Source: Apoda limacodes (Eukaryota; Arthropoda; Insecta; Lepidoptera; Limacodidae). From it: a stretch of 64,000 nt of DNA. Of the stretch, positions 13,482-25,645 are shown piece by piece. The notes under the pieces are model-generated. The model did no database searches, was not told where the DNA came from, and worked only from the letters and a program-made list of their open reading frames with translations. Where the stretch lies: assembly GCA_946406115.1 (NCBI GenBank), contig OX291543.1:32328815-32392814 (forward strand). The letters are read 5' to 3'. A program made the position numbers and the translations under genes. Position 1 is the first letter of the stretch. Every line of letters starts with the position of its first letter.

Positions 13482-13720
13482 TAGGGTTCCGTAGTTAAGA
13501 TGGAAACCATAATATATACCAACATACCGAAACTATAATATAGTCGGTATATGTGTCCGTCTGTCCCTCTGTCCGCGGCTTGAAAAGCTGTAATTTGGCA
13601 TAAACCTACGTATTAATTATGCCGACAAAGTCATAAAATAAAACTTGAAAAAACTATTTTTAGGGTACCTCCCACGTAAAGTGGGAATGAGTGTCGTTGG
13701 ATAACTTCGTTCAAAAATAT
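13482..13720 (+). repeat. Related 'agggttccgtagt' dispersed element, partial
   Basis: agggttccgtagttaagatg, then gtccgtctgtccctctgtcc, cgccgacaaagt-type and tagggtacctcccacgtaaa blocks, as in many lepidopteran repeats. The right end was not found. Confidence 0.6.
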
Positions 13721-14193
13721 TGCCGCACGCGAAATATTTTAAAATGCTGTTTTTTGTTGTTAGAGTCAATTCAAGCCTGCCACTTGCTTTGTTATCATGG
13801 ATATAGTAACAGATATAGCTCTGATATAACATGCAGCTAACTTTTCATCTATATTGGCTATCGGTTTTTATCTCAGTCTGATAATCATCTATAATCGTAT
13901 CATGCGGAAGAAGTTATTGACCCCGTATAATCCTAAATACTTAACTACCTAATGAAAATCATTATTACGTATTTCACAGACTATAACATAAGACTATACA
14001 TATGAAGACAATATAAAATTCATACTAGTTCAGTACTCCGAGTAGGTCCTTATAATAAATGTTATTTTTTAAACATGTATAATGAATTTAGATCTTTTTG
14101 AGTTATATTCTGAAGCCAATTTACAATCGAAGTTCCAGAAGATAAAGAAATTTATATTATATTAAATTTACATATAAATTTGGAGACAATTTT

Positions 14194-14522
14194 AGGGTTC
14201 CGTACCCAAAGAGTAAAAAGCGGAACCCTATTAGGTACTAAGACTTCGCTGTCCGCCCGTATGTCTGTCTGTCAACAGGCTGTACCTCAGAACCGTGATA
14301 GTAAGACGTTAAAATTTTCACAGAAACAAAACAGATAAAATAAATGTTTAAGGTGGCTTCCAAGTGCTCGATATGATAACGGCAACAGGTAAACGCTTGA
14401 AATATTCATAGAAAATTTAGTTATGTATTCACTTTAAAAATAAAGTAGTTTTTTTTGCCGTTTTTATAGATAATGGTACGGAACCCTTCGTGCGCAAGTC
14501 CGACTCGCACTTGGCCGGTTTT
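14194..14522 (+). repeat. Lepidopteran 'agggttccgtacc' dispersed element, second copy
   Basis: agggttccgtacccaaagag ... gtctgtctgtcaacaggctg ... cgactcgcacttggccggtt plus T-run. Shares start, inner block and end with 2841-3236. Confidence 0.78.
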
Positions 14523-15029
14523 TATTTTAGGTATCTAAAATTAAACATTATACTTAATTTAAAAATAAATTGTAGACTTTAATCCTTATCACAGAAACAA
14601 AAGAGACAGAAGTTTGAAGATGGAAGTTAACGGTCCATTCTTACCATAAAATTCGGAAAGGGGACATCCCTAGACGTCAACAGTACAACAAATACCATAG
14701 ATTATCCCTTTTCGAGTATAATAAGTAGTAGGAAGCATTTAGAATTCATTTATTTAAAAAAACGTATTTATCAAAAATAGCGAGATGTGCCCTTTTCGAA
14801 ATTTTACATATTATTTAAATATTAGTTTAATTTACATTACAAACTTAATAATTTTGGATTAAAAAATTTTAACCAGCATCACTAAAAGTGTCTTATAAGG
14901 CTTCAGTTCTATAAAACACGCATTCTGGAACTATTTTGCTTGTTGGGTAATGTATCTAAAGTATTAAAAAAACCTTGTATCCTTTAAAATTTTGAATGTC
15001 TGAGAACTGCAACATTTTCCAAAACTAAT

Positions 15030-15178
15030 GCCCGTTTTCACCAACGACCCCTAGTGGTTAAGGTAACCCTTATAACATTTTAAAGGATCCCCTAACGATT
15101 TTTTTTTTCACCAACATTTAGGAGACACTTAAAAGGTGACTCTTAAAGTTGCGGGCTCGAAAAGCGACCCCCCCCTTA
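15030..15178 (+). repeat. 'ttttcaccaacg' dispersed repeat
   Basis: cccgttttcaccaacgaccc, tggttaaggtaacccttata, ttttttcaccaacatttagg and cactt-aaaaggtgactctt; the two 'ttcaccaac' words and the ggtta/taagagt blocks suggest a short imperfectly symmetric element. No gene. Confidence 0.4.
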
Positions 15179-15720
15179 TGTGATATTTTACTGTAGTTCT
15201 TTGTTTGTGTTATTTTATAATGTATACCTATTTCAAGAAAATCGTTGGAGCCGTTTCCGAGATTCAGATTATATACCTATAAATATATATACATATATAT
15301 ATACAAGAATTGCTCGTTTAAAGGTATTCGATTTTAAAAATAAGAATCAAGATAATATTACTCTTAGTTTTCTAAACAATTTGAATTGAAGCCCGAAAAT
15401 AGAGTGTCAGAATATATTTTTTCTGTTTTGATAATTCAATTATTATAATATTAGCAAATCTACTTAATTAAGGTTTGAACTATAACATATACTTCTTTCA
15501 CGTCAAAAACTGTTCTAAGGACTGTAACAAAATTAATCAAATTCGTGCAAACTTAACTCGTTTGGGTATGCCATCACCTTAATTAAAACAAATAAGTTAT
15601 GCAGCACATAATGTTACGTCACAACCGCAACTTAGTATTATTTTAGTTCACTATATTGCGATTATCTTTCAAGGTGGCGGTACTAAACATTTTATAAGCT
15701 TAATACTTCTGCTTTTATTC

Positions 15721-16060
15721 CTTCCTTCCTTCCTTCTTCGTTGTGGAGACCAGATTTTGCATTATTGCATATAATTTCTCCAGAGTCATGTGTAAATATA
15801 GTGCTGTGCTTATATCTAGTTTGGCGAAGGGCCATAGTCAAGTTTTATCTAATAGGGCGGGAGATTTGGTGTGCATTCTCAGAATTTGCGCGTCATGTCC
15901 TGCTCATTTCTTCATAATTCGCTATTTATGAGCCTTCGCTGCACAATTCTTAACACGTTTCCGTTAAACACTGCTAAAATATATACATCGAAACACACTA
16001 AATGAATTTAGTAAAATTAAACAGAAAAAAACACCACTCCGCCTTGCGCGCCAAAACTCC
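15721..16060 (-). mobile_element. SINE-like retroposon, third copy, with target duplications
   Basis: 340-bp minus-strand copy of the same family: on minus it starts gggagttttggcgcg and ends in a GAAGGAAGG-type simple tail. It is flanked by a perfect 12-bp direct repeat, ctgcttttattc, at 15709-15720 and 16061-16072. The 5' two thirds match the 45-kb copies closely; the 3' third differs, so there are at least two subfamilies with different tails. Confidence 0.75.
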
Positions 16061-16072
16061 CTGCTTTTATTC

Positions 16073-17120
16073 ATTAGAGTGGCCATTAAAGTTTTTTTTT
16101 ATTTAAGGCTTTCTTTACCTGCCATGATTAGATAAACATCGAAATGTTAAAACGGAACGTAGTGTTGCCAGTGTGAATGTCTTGGCATTTAGCGTATGAT
16201 CACAGCCTGAACCCCTTGAAAAAATTAATGTTATCGAACTTCGAATAGCCGAATCGATATTTATTCAAATATGACGATTGCAGAGAATAACTTTTGGAAA
16301 TTTAGAAACTTCTTTTTTATTTAGCATTTTGGCAGTTTACCCCTTAATACTAGCGTATTTGCCTGTGACTACCCGCGCACAATTAAGTCATCAGCGTAAG
16401 ATCATTGCAGACGTGCAGGAATCCCCTTTATTAACTGGGATAAAAGGTAAAAAGTATTCATGTCACCCACTGACTCTCCAGCCAGGGGCACCTGTGTTAA
16501 TAATCAAGTCACCCCGTTGCACCTTTGTATTCATATTAACGAATATTGCACCGCCTCTTCAACGGGACGGTATCACCCCAGGAAACATCTTCCCGTGGGA
16601 ACTCTCGATAGGTATAAAATATTCTTAACTACTTTTCTATCCCTCTATCAAAAATCAGGTCACTCAGTTGCTCCGTCCTACGTAACTATTATACACTCCA
16701 TAGTTAGTCCGGTTGTATATATTCTCTTACAGTATGCCATTATTTCACATATTTGTACCTACCTACCGAAGTTGCCTTCATACAGAAACCCGCCTCTTGT
16801 TGGTAGCTATGTAGGTACGTACGTAGTTATTTGTAGACTGAAAACGACCTTGGTCGTTTTGGGTTGTGCGGGTGGGGTGGTAGCGTCTAGACCCCATCTC
16901 CACTGCCCACCTCCGGACGGGGGCGACGGGACGCCTCGTGCTCATGTAGGACATTTGCTATTCATCTATATTATACAATAAAACAATTGAATCAGATTCC
17001 AAAGATGTTGTACGTTTCGCACAATGATTAACAATTTAGTCTTTAGGTAGATTATAATGATTTTTTAAGTACGTACCTATCAGACATAACTTTATCGCCG
17101 CTGTACACTACTAATATTAA
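16073..17120. other. Open but unconvincing region
   Basis: Two overlapping plus ORFs (16278-16628, 16460-16981) cross sequence with repeat-like phrases (aaaaatcaggtcactcagtt, gggaactctcgata). No domain, splice pattern or codon bias supports a gene. A GC-rich stretch at 16870-16945 (gggtgcgggtggggtgg-type) resembles the 27.5-kb patch in style only. Confidence 0.45.
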
Positions 17121-17557
17121 AGGGCGCGTTCGTTTCAGGATGCAGAATCATTATTTTCGTTTACTTGGTCATCTGTCATCCGTTCGTTTTGTATTGGTGT
17201 CAAAAATATTAAAATTATAGTATCATAATATGTAACAAATTGCATGTGTTTGTTTACGATATTTTTATTATTTTTGTCACTTTTGCCACCGAAAAATGAA
17301 ACTTTAGACCTGGAGGTGGGGTTTTTGTGTTAATCTGTCAAGCTGCCTATACATATTTATTGTTTATGGTATTGTGTGTGTGTGTTTTACTGTAGTGTGT
17401 GAAGGTTAACCGTTCGTTTTGCAAATTTTGCAACCAAAAATGTTGTTAGTAACATTTGGAAGCAACACGAACGATAGGTGTCGGTGGCAAAACTGGCGTT
17501 ATCAAAAGTTTAAAAATTATTAATCGTGGGAACAAACCAAACAAAACAAACGCGCCC
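17121..17557. mobile_element. MITE-like element with GGGCGCG ends
   Basis: Left agggcgcgttcgttt and right (reverse complement) agggcgcgtttgttttg, 437 bp apart, with TAA on both outer sides (17118-17120, 17558-17560). A three-base TAA duplication would suit PIF/Harbinger-type MITEs, but the right TAA overlaps the inverted repeat, so it is not certain. No ORF. Confidence 0.55.
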
Positions 17558-17560
17558 TAA

Positions 17561-19170
17561 GATATAAAAAATGTCATATATCATATTTAATTATGTAGAC
17601 ACACGGATAAAAAGGATTTCTGTATACAAGAAGTTTTATTTCTCAAAATATTTAGTTATTCCAAAAATATATTTTTTTTTTTGATTAAAATATTTTTTTG
17701 TTATAAAATTACCACCTGTCTTTTTATAATACAATTTTATTCTTAGATTTTTTGTATGTTAAATAAATATGCTTATTTAAAGATTTATTTTTATTTTTAT
17801 TCAGTCAAATGACTGGACTTCATTTGAATCTAGAGTCATCTAAAATACCTGAAGGACCGAGCTTCGCTCGTTTTTTTTAGCACCGTCATCTATTGTCAAG
17901 TAGCTGGACAACGCCATCTTTTGTCAAGTAGCTTTATCGTTGCTGTGTCAGTAAAAATAATAGTATTACAACTCGCCAATAGCTGTCAGAAAGTGTCATA
18001 TTTTTCAGTGTATCGTTGCCTAAATACACGAATAAAACGACGTTATCTTATCTTATCTTTGCTATCAAAATAACTAGGTATTATTCTTAAGTCGATTCCG
18101 TTGTTTACTTACATTGAATGTTTTTGTCTTGATACAAATAAGATTTTTTTTTACTTTTACTTAGTAAATATATTCTCTAGCGTCTACATTTGCTTTGATA
18201 CAAAGCAATTTGTCTTTTTTTATGTAATCTGTTTTTACCGTGCACAATCAGAAGACAGACTTCCTAATCTCTTTGCCATCAGCCCTCCAGTAGGTACCTA
18301 TCTCAGCATAGCTACAAATATCTCAGCTCAGCCATTTCGCAAACAACAACATGTACAAAGTTCGCTAAATTGTCCTTTAAAACAGATTAGATAACACATA
18401 CGCAATCAGTCTGCGCGTATTCCTTCATATCAAACTTGGTTTTTACTTGATATTAGAATAGCAAATAAATAAGTACTAAAATTCCGCACAAACTTACACT
18501 TTACTCGTAAACATAGCGAAAGTTTTTTGTATATTAATAACTTTGTGTGGTGGTAACGTTTTGTGTAAAATCGTATTTCAGTCCACGCTCCATATATGAG
18601 CAATGCGCACAATAATGAAACTATCTATAATGTTTACCCCGTGAGTCCCAAGAGTTATAAAAAGCATTTCTCTCCTAAAACTGAAGATATGTGTGATTTG
18701 ACAGGTTGCGTTGTGAAAAATATTTTTCTTTTAGATCATTCAGTAAACATACCTACAATTTGTCAGTTCTTAAAATAATGTAATTCTTTCTATATGTACA
18801 TTTCCAACTAACCCTTAACCACAGCGTTCGCGGGACGACTGATTACGATTCTAAGGTGTAAAGACGAATTCCCTGCCGATGGCGAGCGAGCTTTAAACAA
18901 TACTTTCTAGTTTTTACTTATCCTATCATAAAATATTAGTATTGGTATAAATGGTATGTGTTGATGTATGAATTTGTTGTGTGAATGTCATGCAGAACTG
19001 CACGGATCGCTTATTGTATTATGAACGCATGTAAGTAATCGGTATCACGGCTACCGATAAAAACTGTTGCGCAATCATATTGCAGCTGCCTGTAGTTGCA
19101 ATTATGTGATTAGAATTTAACTTTAAGTAGGTACATGCGCGTAGATATCATACTTGTATGTACGTGCCAA
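17561..19170. other. No gene seen; short repeat near 17.9 kb
   Basis: AT-rich. At 17852-17940 the phrase gaccgagcttcgctcg and two copies of the type cgccatcttttgtcaagtag suggest a dispersed lepidopteran repeat. Short ORFs at 18.1-18.8 kb have no recognisable content. Confidence 0.5.
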
Positions 19171-19390
19171 TTTTTTTTTTTATACCACTAAGGTGGCAAA
19201 CAAGCCTAAGGTCAATCCTGATGGTAGGCGGTCACCGTAGCCTATGGACGCTTGCAACACCAAGGGCATCACTCGCGCGTCGCCGACCCTTCAGAAATCT
19301 AATAACTTCTTTTTTGAAGAACTCCATACTGTAGTGCTTAGAGCAAAGAAAACCTTGGCAGGGAGCTCATTCTACAACCAAAGCGTTTAT
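19171..19390 (-). mobile_element. CR1-like LINE 3' end
   Basis: The minus strand encodes scraps of the family C-terminus (SMEFFKKEVIRFLKG, SDALGVASVHRLR) followed by the tail caaacttagt-type sequence with cttgtttgccaccttagtgg and poly(A) (poly-T at 19169-19182 on plus). 5'-truncated. Confidence 0.75.
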
Positions 19391-20649
19391 GACTGAGGAA
19401 CCAAAATTAATAAATATACATAATCAATTTCACAAGAACGGGACAAGTATGGTTCCTATTTTTAAGATAATGCGAAAATATCTAAATAATTGATTGAGAA
19501 AAAATAGCAAAAGTTTTTATAAATGTCTCTGCGACACGATTTGACACAAGACATGACTCCAACTGTCGACTAACTTAACTATGTTCTGCAATAATCAGAA
19601 ACTTATGTACTTTAATAGGTTTTACCATTATAGAGCAGTTTACTAAAATAAATTCTATTTATTAAAATATACGTTATAATGTTTTGGGCTTCAGTTGTTT
19701 ATTTTTTTTTACTGTGTGTTTTTTCAGGCAAATATGTTTAATTGTTAAATCATATCACGCTATATGGTTTACTCACAAACCCTGCTGAAGAAACAGATTT
19801 CTTACATATAAGCCTAAAAAAGAAGTAGAACTGTGTTTGTGTATGTTATAGATAAACACACAACTACTAAGAACTTATGAAGTCCTAGTACATCTCGCTA
19901 AGAAAAAGACCAATCTTCATACATTGCAACTTTGCTCTTGTGTATAGGTAGGTACCCTACTACCTACCGGAGCGTTGTCTTGCAAAAGCAACACACACAC
20001 CTTTTGTCAGTTTTCCACGTCTCTTTTCTTTGCAGGCTTCCATCAGTCTCTCTAATATGGCTGCGGAGTACTCACCAGTGATAGAAGCACTCTCTAGTTA
20101 GACAGCAGAAAGAATATAAATTAAAATGAAAACAACACAAATCAAATAGCTTTATTATACTACATGTGTATAACTTTATTTATTTTATAACTTATGTTAC
20201 AATTAGGTCGTATTAGATAATAAAATATTAAAATATAAAGAGTAGAACATAAAAGTAAACGGACAAGATAAATACATACTTATATGTATATGTTTAAATT
20301 GATGCTCCATTGCCTTCTTCATAGGGTTCCGGCTCTGTCTTCACAACCAAGGGATCTAATATATCTCCTTGTGCCTCTTAACCTTATAGAGACTTCTCGT
20401 ATCAAAGATATTTGTACTTTCACTTTCAGCCAGTAAATTATTTGAGGATATACTTTTCCCCATTTCTCATTTAGCTTAGATGTAGTTTTTTTTACAAAAC
20501 TGTTATATTCAGTGCCAAGGGCTCCGTCGCATGAGATAAAGTGGTGTGAATGACGCTTTAAAATACTTGTATAATCTACTATAAAAAATAAATAAAAAAA
20601 ATTGTTCTGTATTATAAATTTTAAACAAATAAAAATTTATTAAATATGG
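19391..20649. other. No gene seen
   Basis: AT-rich spacer between a LINE tail and the TA-flanked element; nothing supportable. Confidence 0.55.
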
Positions 20650-20651
20650 TA

Positions 20652-21701
20652 CACTGAAAAAAATATTTAACCAACTCTTTCGGCTATTTCAGTTATAACC
20701 AGAATTTGATTAGACATTATTAAAGTTATGTTCTTTCTACTATTCGGTTTATCTATAAAAAACAAAACAGTAAATGTTTTTTTAAATTGGGCTAAGTGTA
20801 ATTAAATGTTTATTTATGTTTAACCTTACAAAAGTAAAAAAACCTAAGTGTTCACAGATAAATAAACTGTTGAACTAATTTTTATCGTAACCATTAATAA
20901 TATGCAACAAAAACCAAGGCCAAGCTTCTAGCAAATACTTTCATTAGCAATAACAATATCAACCTTTAACAATGATTTACTGTTTTTAGACATTTTTTTG
21001 TCACATATAACCTATTAATTTGTAGACAAAATCAACTACAATTAATAAAAACATAAGCTTTATCTAAACAACCGAAGTATCATATACAACCAAACTAATA
21101 ACAAACATCATATCGTACCGCTACGAATCAAGGTTGACGTCACGCGTCCTACATCGCGCTATTGAAGTTTCTTTGATAGTTCGCATATATACAAACCGCA
21201 TCGCATGTGAAGTGGTCCAAGACGTTCTCCAGGCATAACTCCTCACCTGCCGTGGAATTTCCTTTTACCGCTGCTTCACAGTGGGTGACTGAGCTGAACA
21301 AATTTTGCTGCAGCCCTTCATCTACCAGGTACACGAACCAGTTGTCAACCGTACGCTTCGCCTAACAGAGGTTCATCAGGACCTATCGGTGTAATTGCAG
21401 TCATGGTTTGGGTTATATGGAAGGAGAAAGTCGAGTTAGGTTTATTCGAACAGCAGATCTGTTTTCAACATAAGGTATGTCTACTTCAAAATTTTTTTGA
21501 GCAAGATATAACTTAACATGAGGTAAAGTATAAAGAAACGTTTTTATAAGATGTTTTGAAGTAATATACAACATCAATTGTTCAGTTAAAAAATTAACAA
21601 ACCTGATTTTGGTTAGGTATTGCATTAGTTATGTAGTCACTTTTTTTAAGTTACAGGTAGACGAAAGTTCGGTTGCATCTAACGAACTATTTTTTTCAGT
21701 G
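20652..21701. mobile_element. 1,050-bp mariner-like (TA-flanked) element
   Basis: Perfect 14-bp terminal inverted repeats (cactgaaaaaaata at 20652-20665 and its reverse complement at 21688-21701) flanked by TA on both sides (20650-20651, 21702-21703), the Tc1/mariner signature. There is no transposase-like ORF, so it is non-autonomous. It contains a short cysteine-containing open frame on the minus strand (see next entry). Confidence 0.75.
21152..21370 (-). other. Exon-like cysteine-rich open frame inside the TA-flanked element
   Basis: The minus strand after a ctgttag acceptor-like site (about 21365) is open for about 70 codons: RTVDNWFVYLVDEG, then FSSVTHCEAAVKG, EELCLENVLDHFTCDAVC, ending NFNSAM and TAG. 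Four Cys are spaced C-x14-C-x9-C-x3-C. Local GC is higher than the rest of the element. It recalls the end of a small secreted insect protein such as an odorant-binding protein, but the spacing does not fit exactly. It may be a captured host exon or chance. Confidence 0.3.
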
Positions 21702-22142
21702 TACTTTTAATTAAACAAATACAAAATTAATCATTAATTACTCCGAAAAGCAGTTATGTAATTGTTAATTAAAATTTTAAATTAAACTAAAGCTTTCATT
21801 TAATTTACTAGGCCCATTTCTTATTAGGCTTGTTGTGGTCGATGTACTGATGAAATTCAAAAAACTAGTCAAAATATTATAAGACAATAATTGTGATCAT
21901 TTTTCCTCTATTCTTCTATCGCTCTTTCCGCAATATGTATATATGTACCTATATATAGTTCTTCACGTTATCACCTCTGCTCGTCTCTGCTGGCTCTACA
22001 GCTGCGATGGAACATTTTACTTATGATTCGTACACATACTAATGAGATATTATGAACAAAAACAAAAAGCCATTTACGTTAATAGTTACACTAGAAAGAT
22101 TTATAATTAAAAAAAACAAATAAAACATCCCTCCTAAGTGCC

Positions 22143-22344
22143 AAAACATCCGACGTGTCATCGTAAAAATAGTATATCCTCAAAACACCCGACGTGTCAG
22201 CGTAAAAATAGTATATCCTCAAAACATCCGACGTGTCAGCGTAAAAATAGTATATCCTCAAAACATCCGACGTGTCAGCGTAAAAATAGTATATCCTCAA
22301 AACATCCGACGTGTCAGCGTAAAAATAGTATATCCTCAAAACAC
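22143..22344. repeat. 39-bp minisatellite, 5.2 units
   Basis: Unit starting aaaacatccgacgtgtcagc and ending tatatcctc; starts at 22143, 22182, 22221, 22260, 22299 and a partial at 22338. Only a few substitutions. As 39 is divisible by three, both strands read open through it (13-residue repeats), but neither looks like a gene: there are no flanking coding features. Confidence 0.95.
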
Positions 22345-24869
22345 ACAGGGAGTTTCAAAAACTGATAGCATGCTCTCAAGGTATTGGTATATTCAACATG
22401 TTATAAATAAATAGTACCTAAATTGTTAAACATGGGATGTAAGTCATCATTATATTTACGCACACGAACGAGTGATGGTGCTTATAGTTCGATGGCGGAA
22501 TTGATCACTTACACCTGAGTATAGTATTATATAATCTGTGCCTGAGTTAAACACTCTTCTTTTCATTCAGAGGAAACAAAAAACTCATTTTCAGTCTTGG
22601 ACTTAGTAAAACGTCATACGCTTTAGGAGGAATCATCACAGCCAAACTAATGCAGAAATAGGTATTTGAAAAACATTTGCTATCGTTCTAGGACATGTCT
22701 AGAAAATGAAAAATTACTTACATACTGTAAAGTAAATTAAATTTACATCCCGCATTTCGAGAAAAATACTAGCTTCTTCTAGAGCATCGGTGATGAAAAA
22801 TTGCAAAGTCCATTGCGTCTCGTATGATAGGGTATCAAAATATTGGTTCAAGACATTTTTAACTGCGCACAAAGCTACCCATTTCCTCTTCGAAATATCA
22901 TTAATAAGGCGTCATTTCCACCTTTCTATCAATTATGGTTTGTGATAAACTCAACGTATAAGCTCTGTCACAACTCGGTCCCCTGAAAGAATTGACTGTA
23001 ATTAAAATTTTTGGCCCGTGCCACAATTTGCCTGCCATCCATTTTTAACAACCTATGAGAAATTTAGAGCTTTGTTTAATTTAACTAGTAGACAAATATT
23101 ATTTTAATTAGATATAATGTCAATATTATATCACGCCTTCAAAATTGATTCGGCAAGCTTGAAATAAAAGAATGAACATTCCCCATTCAGTAATTTAGTT
23201 AGAAAATATGATGTCGTCTGAGCACCTCTACTACAGTACTGTAGTATAATATAGGCTGCGGTGACCGCTTACCATCAGGCGGACCGCAAGCTTGTTTGCC
23301 ACATTAGTAGTTAAAAAAAAAAAAAAAAACGAGTTGCACTCCGGGAGTGCCGGCAGAAGTGAAAACCTTTACACACAATTCGCGCTTAACATTCAAATGT
23401 GACATGGTCAAGACATAATAATGTTTGTTTATTTACTTTTTTAACGTAGTATATTTGACATCTCAATCTGTCATAGAATTAAAATCCCATATCCAACCTC
23501 CCTGTACTACTCATAATCGCCATATACTTAAAATAAAAATTATAATAGGCATGGCATTATGGTTTCCGTCTTGCGAATTTTTATGGCGTGGCATTATGGT
23601 TTCCGTCTGACGATCAGTCTGACGCGAGTTTATCATTTTTTACCCATTTTAAAAACTAACCTAATGTAAATAAATCTGACCCGAGTTCCGTCTTACGAAT
23701 TTTATATGTATTTTCGATCAGGACACGTGACTTGACGCGATTTTAACATTTTTTACCCATACCAAAAAAGTGCTAAAGAAGTTTTCACTTCAAAAAAAAA
23801 ACAGTAGTCTATAACAAACTTGCCATTTTTTTATTTGTTCCATATATTCAAATTTATTTGGGTACCTATAACAAAATACATAATTCTTCTTAACATAACT
23901 TTGACTATTATGCTTTAATAATTTTATTTACTGAACAAAAAACCTAAAATGCTGCTTTAAGTAGGAAAATTGTGTCGTAGGTATACCTATAAAAACAACT
24001 TTTAATTAATCTTCAACTAGCCACTTACGCAAATCCAGGGCCGTCTTCAATTAAGAGGTAGATGAGCCCGGGCCCCAAAATACGATACACCGGACTAACA
24101 ATATGCAGTTTTATAGAAACTACCCAGATATTATAAGTTTTTTTTTTAAATGAAATCGACTCAAGGTTCCTAAAAGTGCTTAAGCTTATAGGAAAGAGAT
24201 CTATTTAAAAATATAAAAAAATAAAATATCTGCAACTGGCAGTAGCATCAAAGAGATATAAAAAATAAAAAATTAGTGTCGGACAACCGTCCGGAATCGT
24301 GACAACTTGTGCCTTTCACTTTTTATGTCTGTCTCTCTCGCTCTTAGGCGGGCTAACCATGCCGCGTGCCTCTCACTCGCTCTCATTGTGAGCGCATAAC
24401 GTGAGCGGAGCGTAACGCAGTTTCTTGAAGTGTCACCCGGCAAACCAATTTATAAGACGTTGTCACGTCAAAAAAACAAATCATGACGCCTTCGAACTAT
24501 CACTTTGATTATAGACTCGGACAGTAAATTCCGTTAGCGCTATACGATTAGAGTCGGAACGTCGAAGTAAACACGTCTAGAGTAATTTGGTACGCATGTT
24601 TGACGCACAAGTTCTAATTTAAATGCCTGCAATTTGCTTTAATTGCGTCGGGAATTCACGCTATCTTACGTTGTCAAAATAAACTGATATGTTCAATAGA
24701 GATGGAAATTGGTTAAGATTGCCAGTGCTCTATCAAAAATTCGATTTAAAAAAATATTGTTGAAGATTAAAATAGGCATACATCCTGTATACAACAATAT
24801 TTCAATGGGAAGGTATTGTAGGATGTTAACAAGTATATACCAACTTAAATAGATTGGTATAAGTACCGC
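22345..24869. other. No gene seen apart from a LINE tail at 23.25 kb
   Basis: AT-rich. A word pair ggcattatggtttccgtct is repeated at about 23551 and 23588. 24290-24430 is locally GC-richer (ctgtctctctcgctcttagg, ctcactcgctctcattgtga) with no ORF. Confidence 0.5.
23250..23332 (+). mobile_element. CR1-like LINE tail
   Basis: Only the last about 80 bp: gaccgcttaccatcaggcgg, cttgtttgccacattagtag, and a 17-nt poly(A). Heavily 5'-truncated insertion. Confidence 0.7.
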
Positions 24870-25170
24870 AAATTATTCCTAAGTAATATATATTTGTAAA
24901 TGGCTCTTTATTTGTTTATCCATTAAGCTGAAATTTAGCACAAAAATAGTTAAAAAGACGAAGAAGGACATAGGCTATATAACATAATAGGCTGTAGGAC
25001 ATAGGCATACTAAAAGGTTCCCACAGGAATAACTATAGCCGAATCCGACGAAGACGAACTATAGCTATAGCTTACTATGCCAAACTTTCTTACATTTCAA
25101 GCAGTTGCCGTAGAAATCCTACGCTAATAACTAAATTTAGCGCAAGTGGGGCTACGGCCAAAAGCGAAAT
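24870..25170 (-). repeat. 'ctagcttttgcc' dispersed element, minus copy
   Basis: On plus: gttcccacaggaataactat, agccgaatccgacg, then caagcagttgccgtagaaat, cctacgctaataac and ggggctacggccaaaagcg at the family 5' end. Confidence 0.6.
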
Positions 25171-25289
25171 ACATAAAGTCACAAAATTACGTAGGTACTT
25201 TTATTTGCCTGATCGTATCATACGTTATCAATCGAATTGCTAATTGCAAATACATTGTATGTATACATTGTATACCTTTCCATAGTAAA

Positions 25290-25645
25290 TCCAGTAAATC
25301 CTACTAAAATTATAAACGCAAAAGTTTGTAAGTGTGGATGTTTGTTACTCCATAACGCTTCAGCCACTGGACGGCTCGGGATGAAACTTGGCACACCTAT
25401 AGTTAGGTCCTGGAATAATACATAGGCTACTTTTATCCCGAAAAATTCAAAAGTTCCCGTGGGAATATCTATAACCGAGCTTAAACGAACTAAAGCTACA
25501 GCTACAGCTTGATATAGCAATTTTCATTTGTGTAATTAAGGAGTTAATCACAGTATTAATACTGTGATTAAATAAAGGAGTCCCACGCCGATAACCGAAT
25601 TTAAGGCGGACGAAGCTGCTGGCAAAGTCTAGTAGAAATAATGTA
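25290..25645 (-). repeat. 'ctagcttttgcc' dispersed element, minus copy with inserted palindrome
   Basis: On plus: atcctactaaaattataaac, ggatgaaacttggcacacct, ggtcctggaataatacatag, cgccgataaccgaatttaag, gctgctggcaaagtctagta. Carries an extra palindromic insertion at 25544-25571 that is absent from the sister copy at 39.9-40.2 kb. Confidence 0.75.
25544..25571. repeat. Perfect 28-bp palindrome
   Basis: Arms ttaatcacagtatt and its exact reverse complement with no spacer. The word aaggagt (with an A-rich joint) appears on both sides (25539-25545 and about 25574-25580). The homologous place in the copy at 40.13 kb reads aattaaggagttccaggccg without the insertion. Confidence 0.9.

Noticed and set aside
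16278..16981. Overlapping plus ORFs of 116 and 173 residues
   Set aside because: They overlap in different frames, cross repeat-like sequence and have no domain or codon bias.
22143..22344. CRISPR-like regular repeat array
   Set aside because: Units are contiguous 39-bp tandem repeats without unique spacers, in an insect genome.
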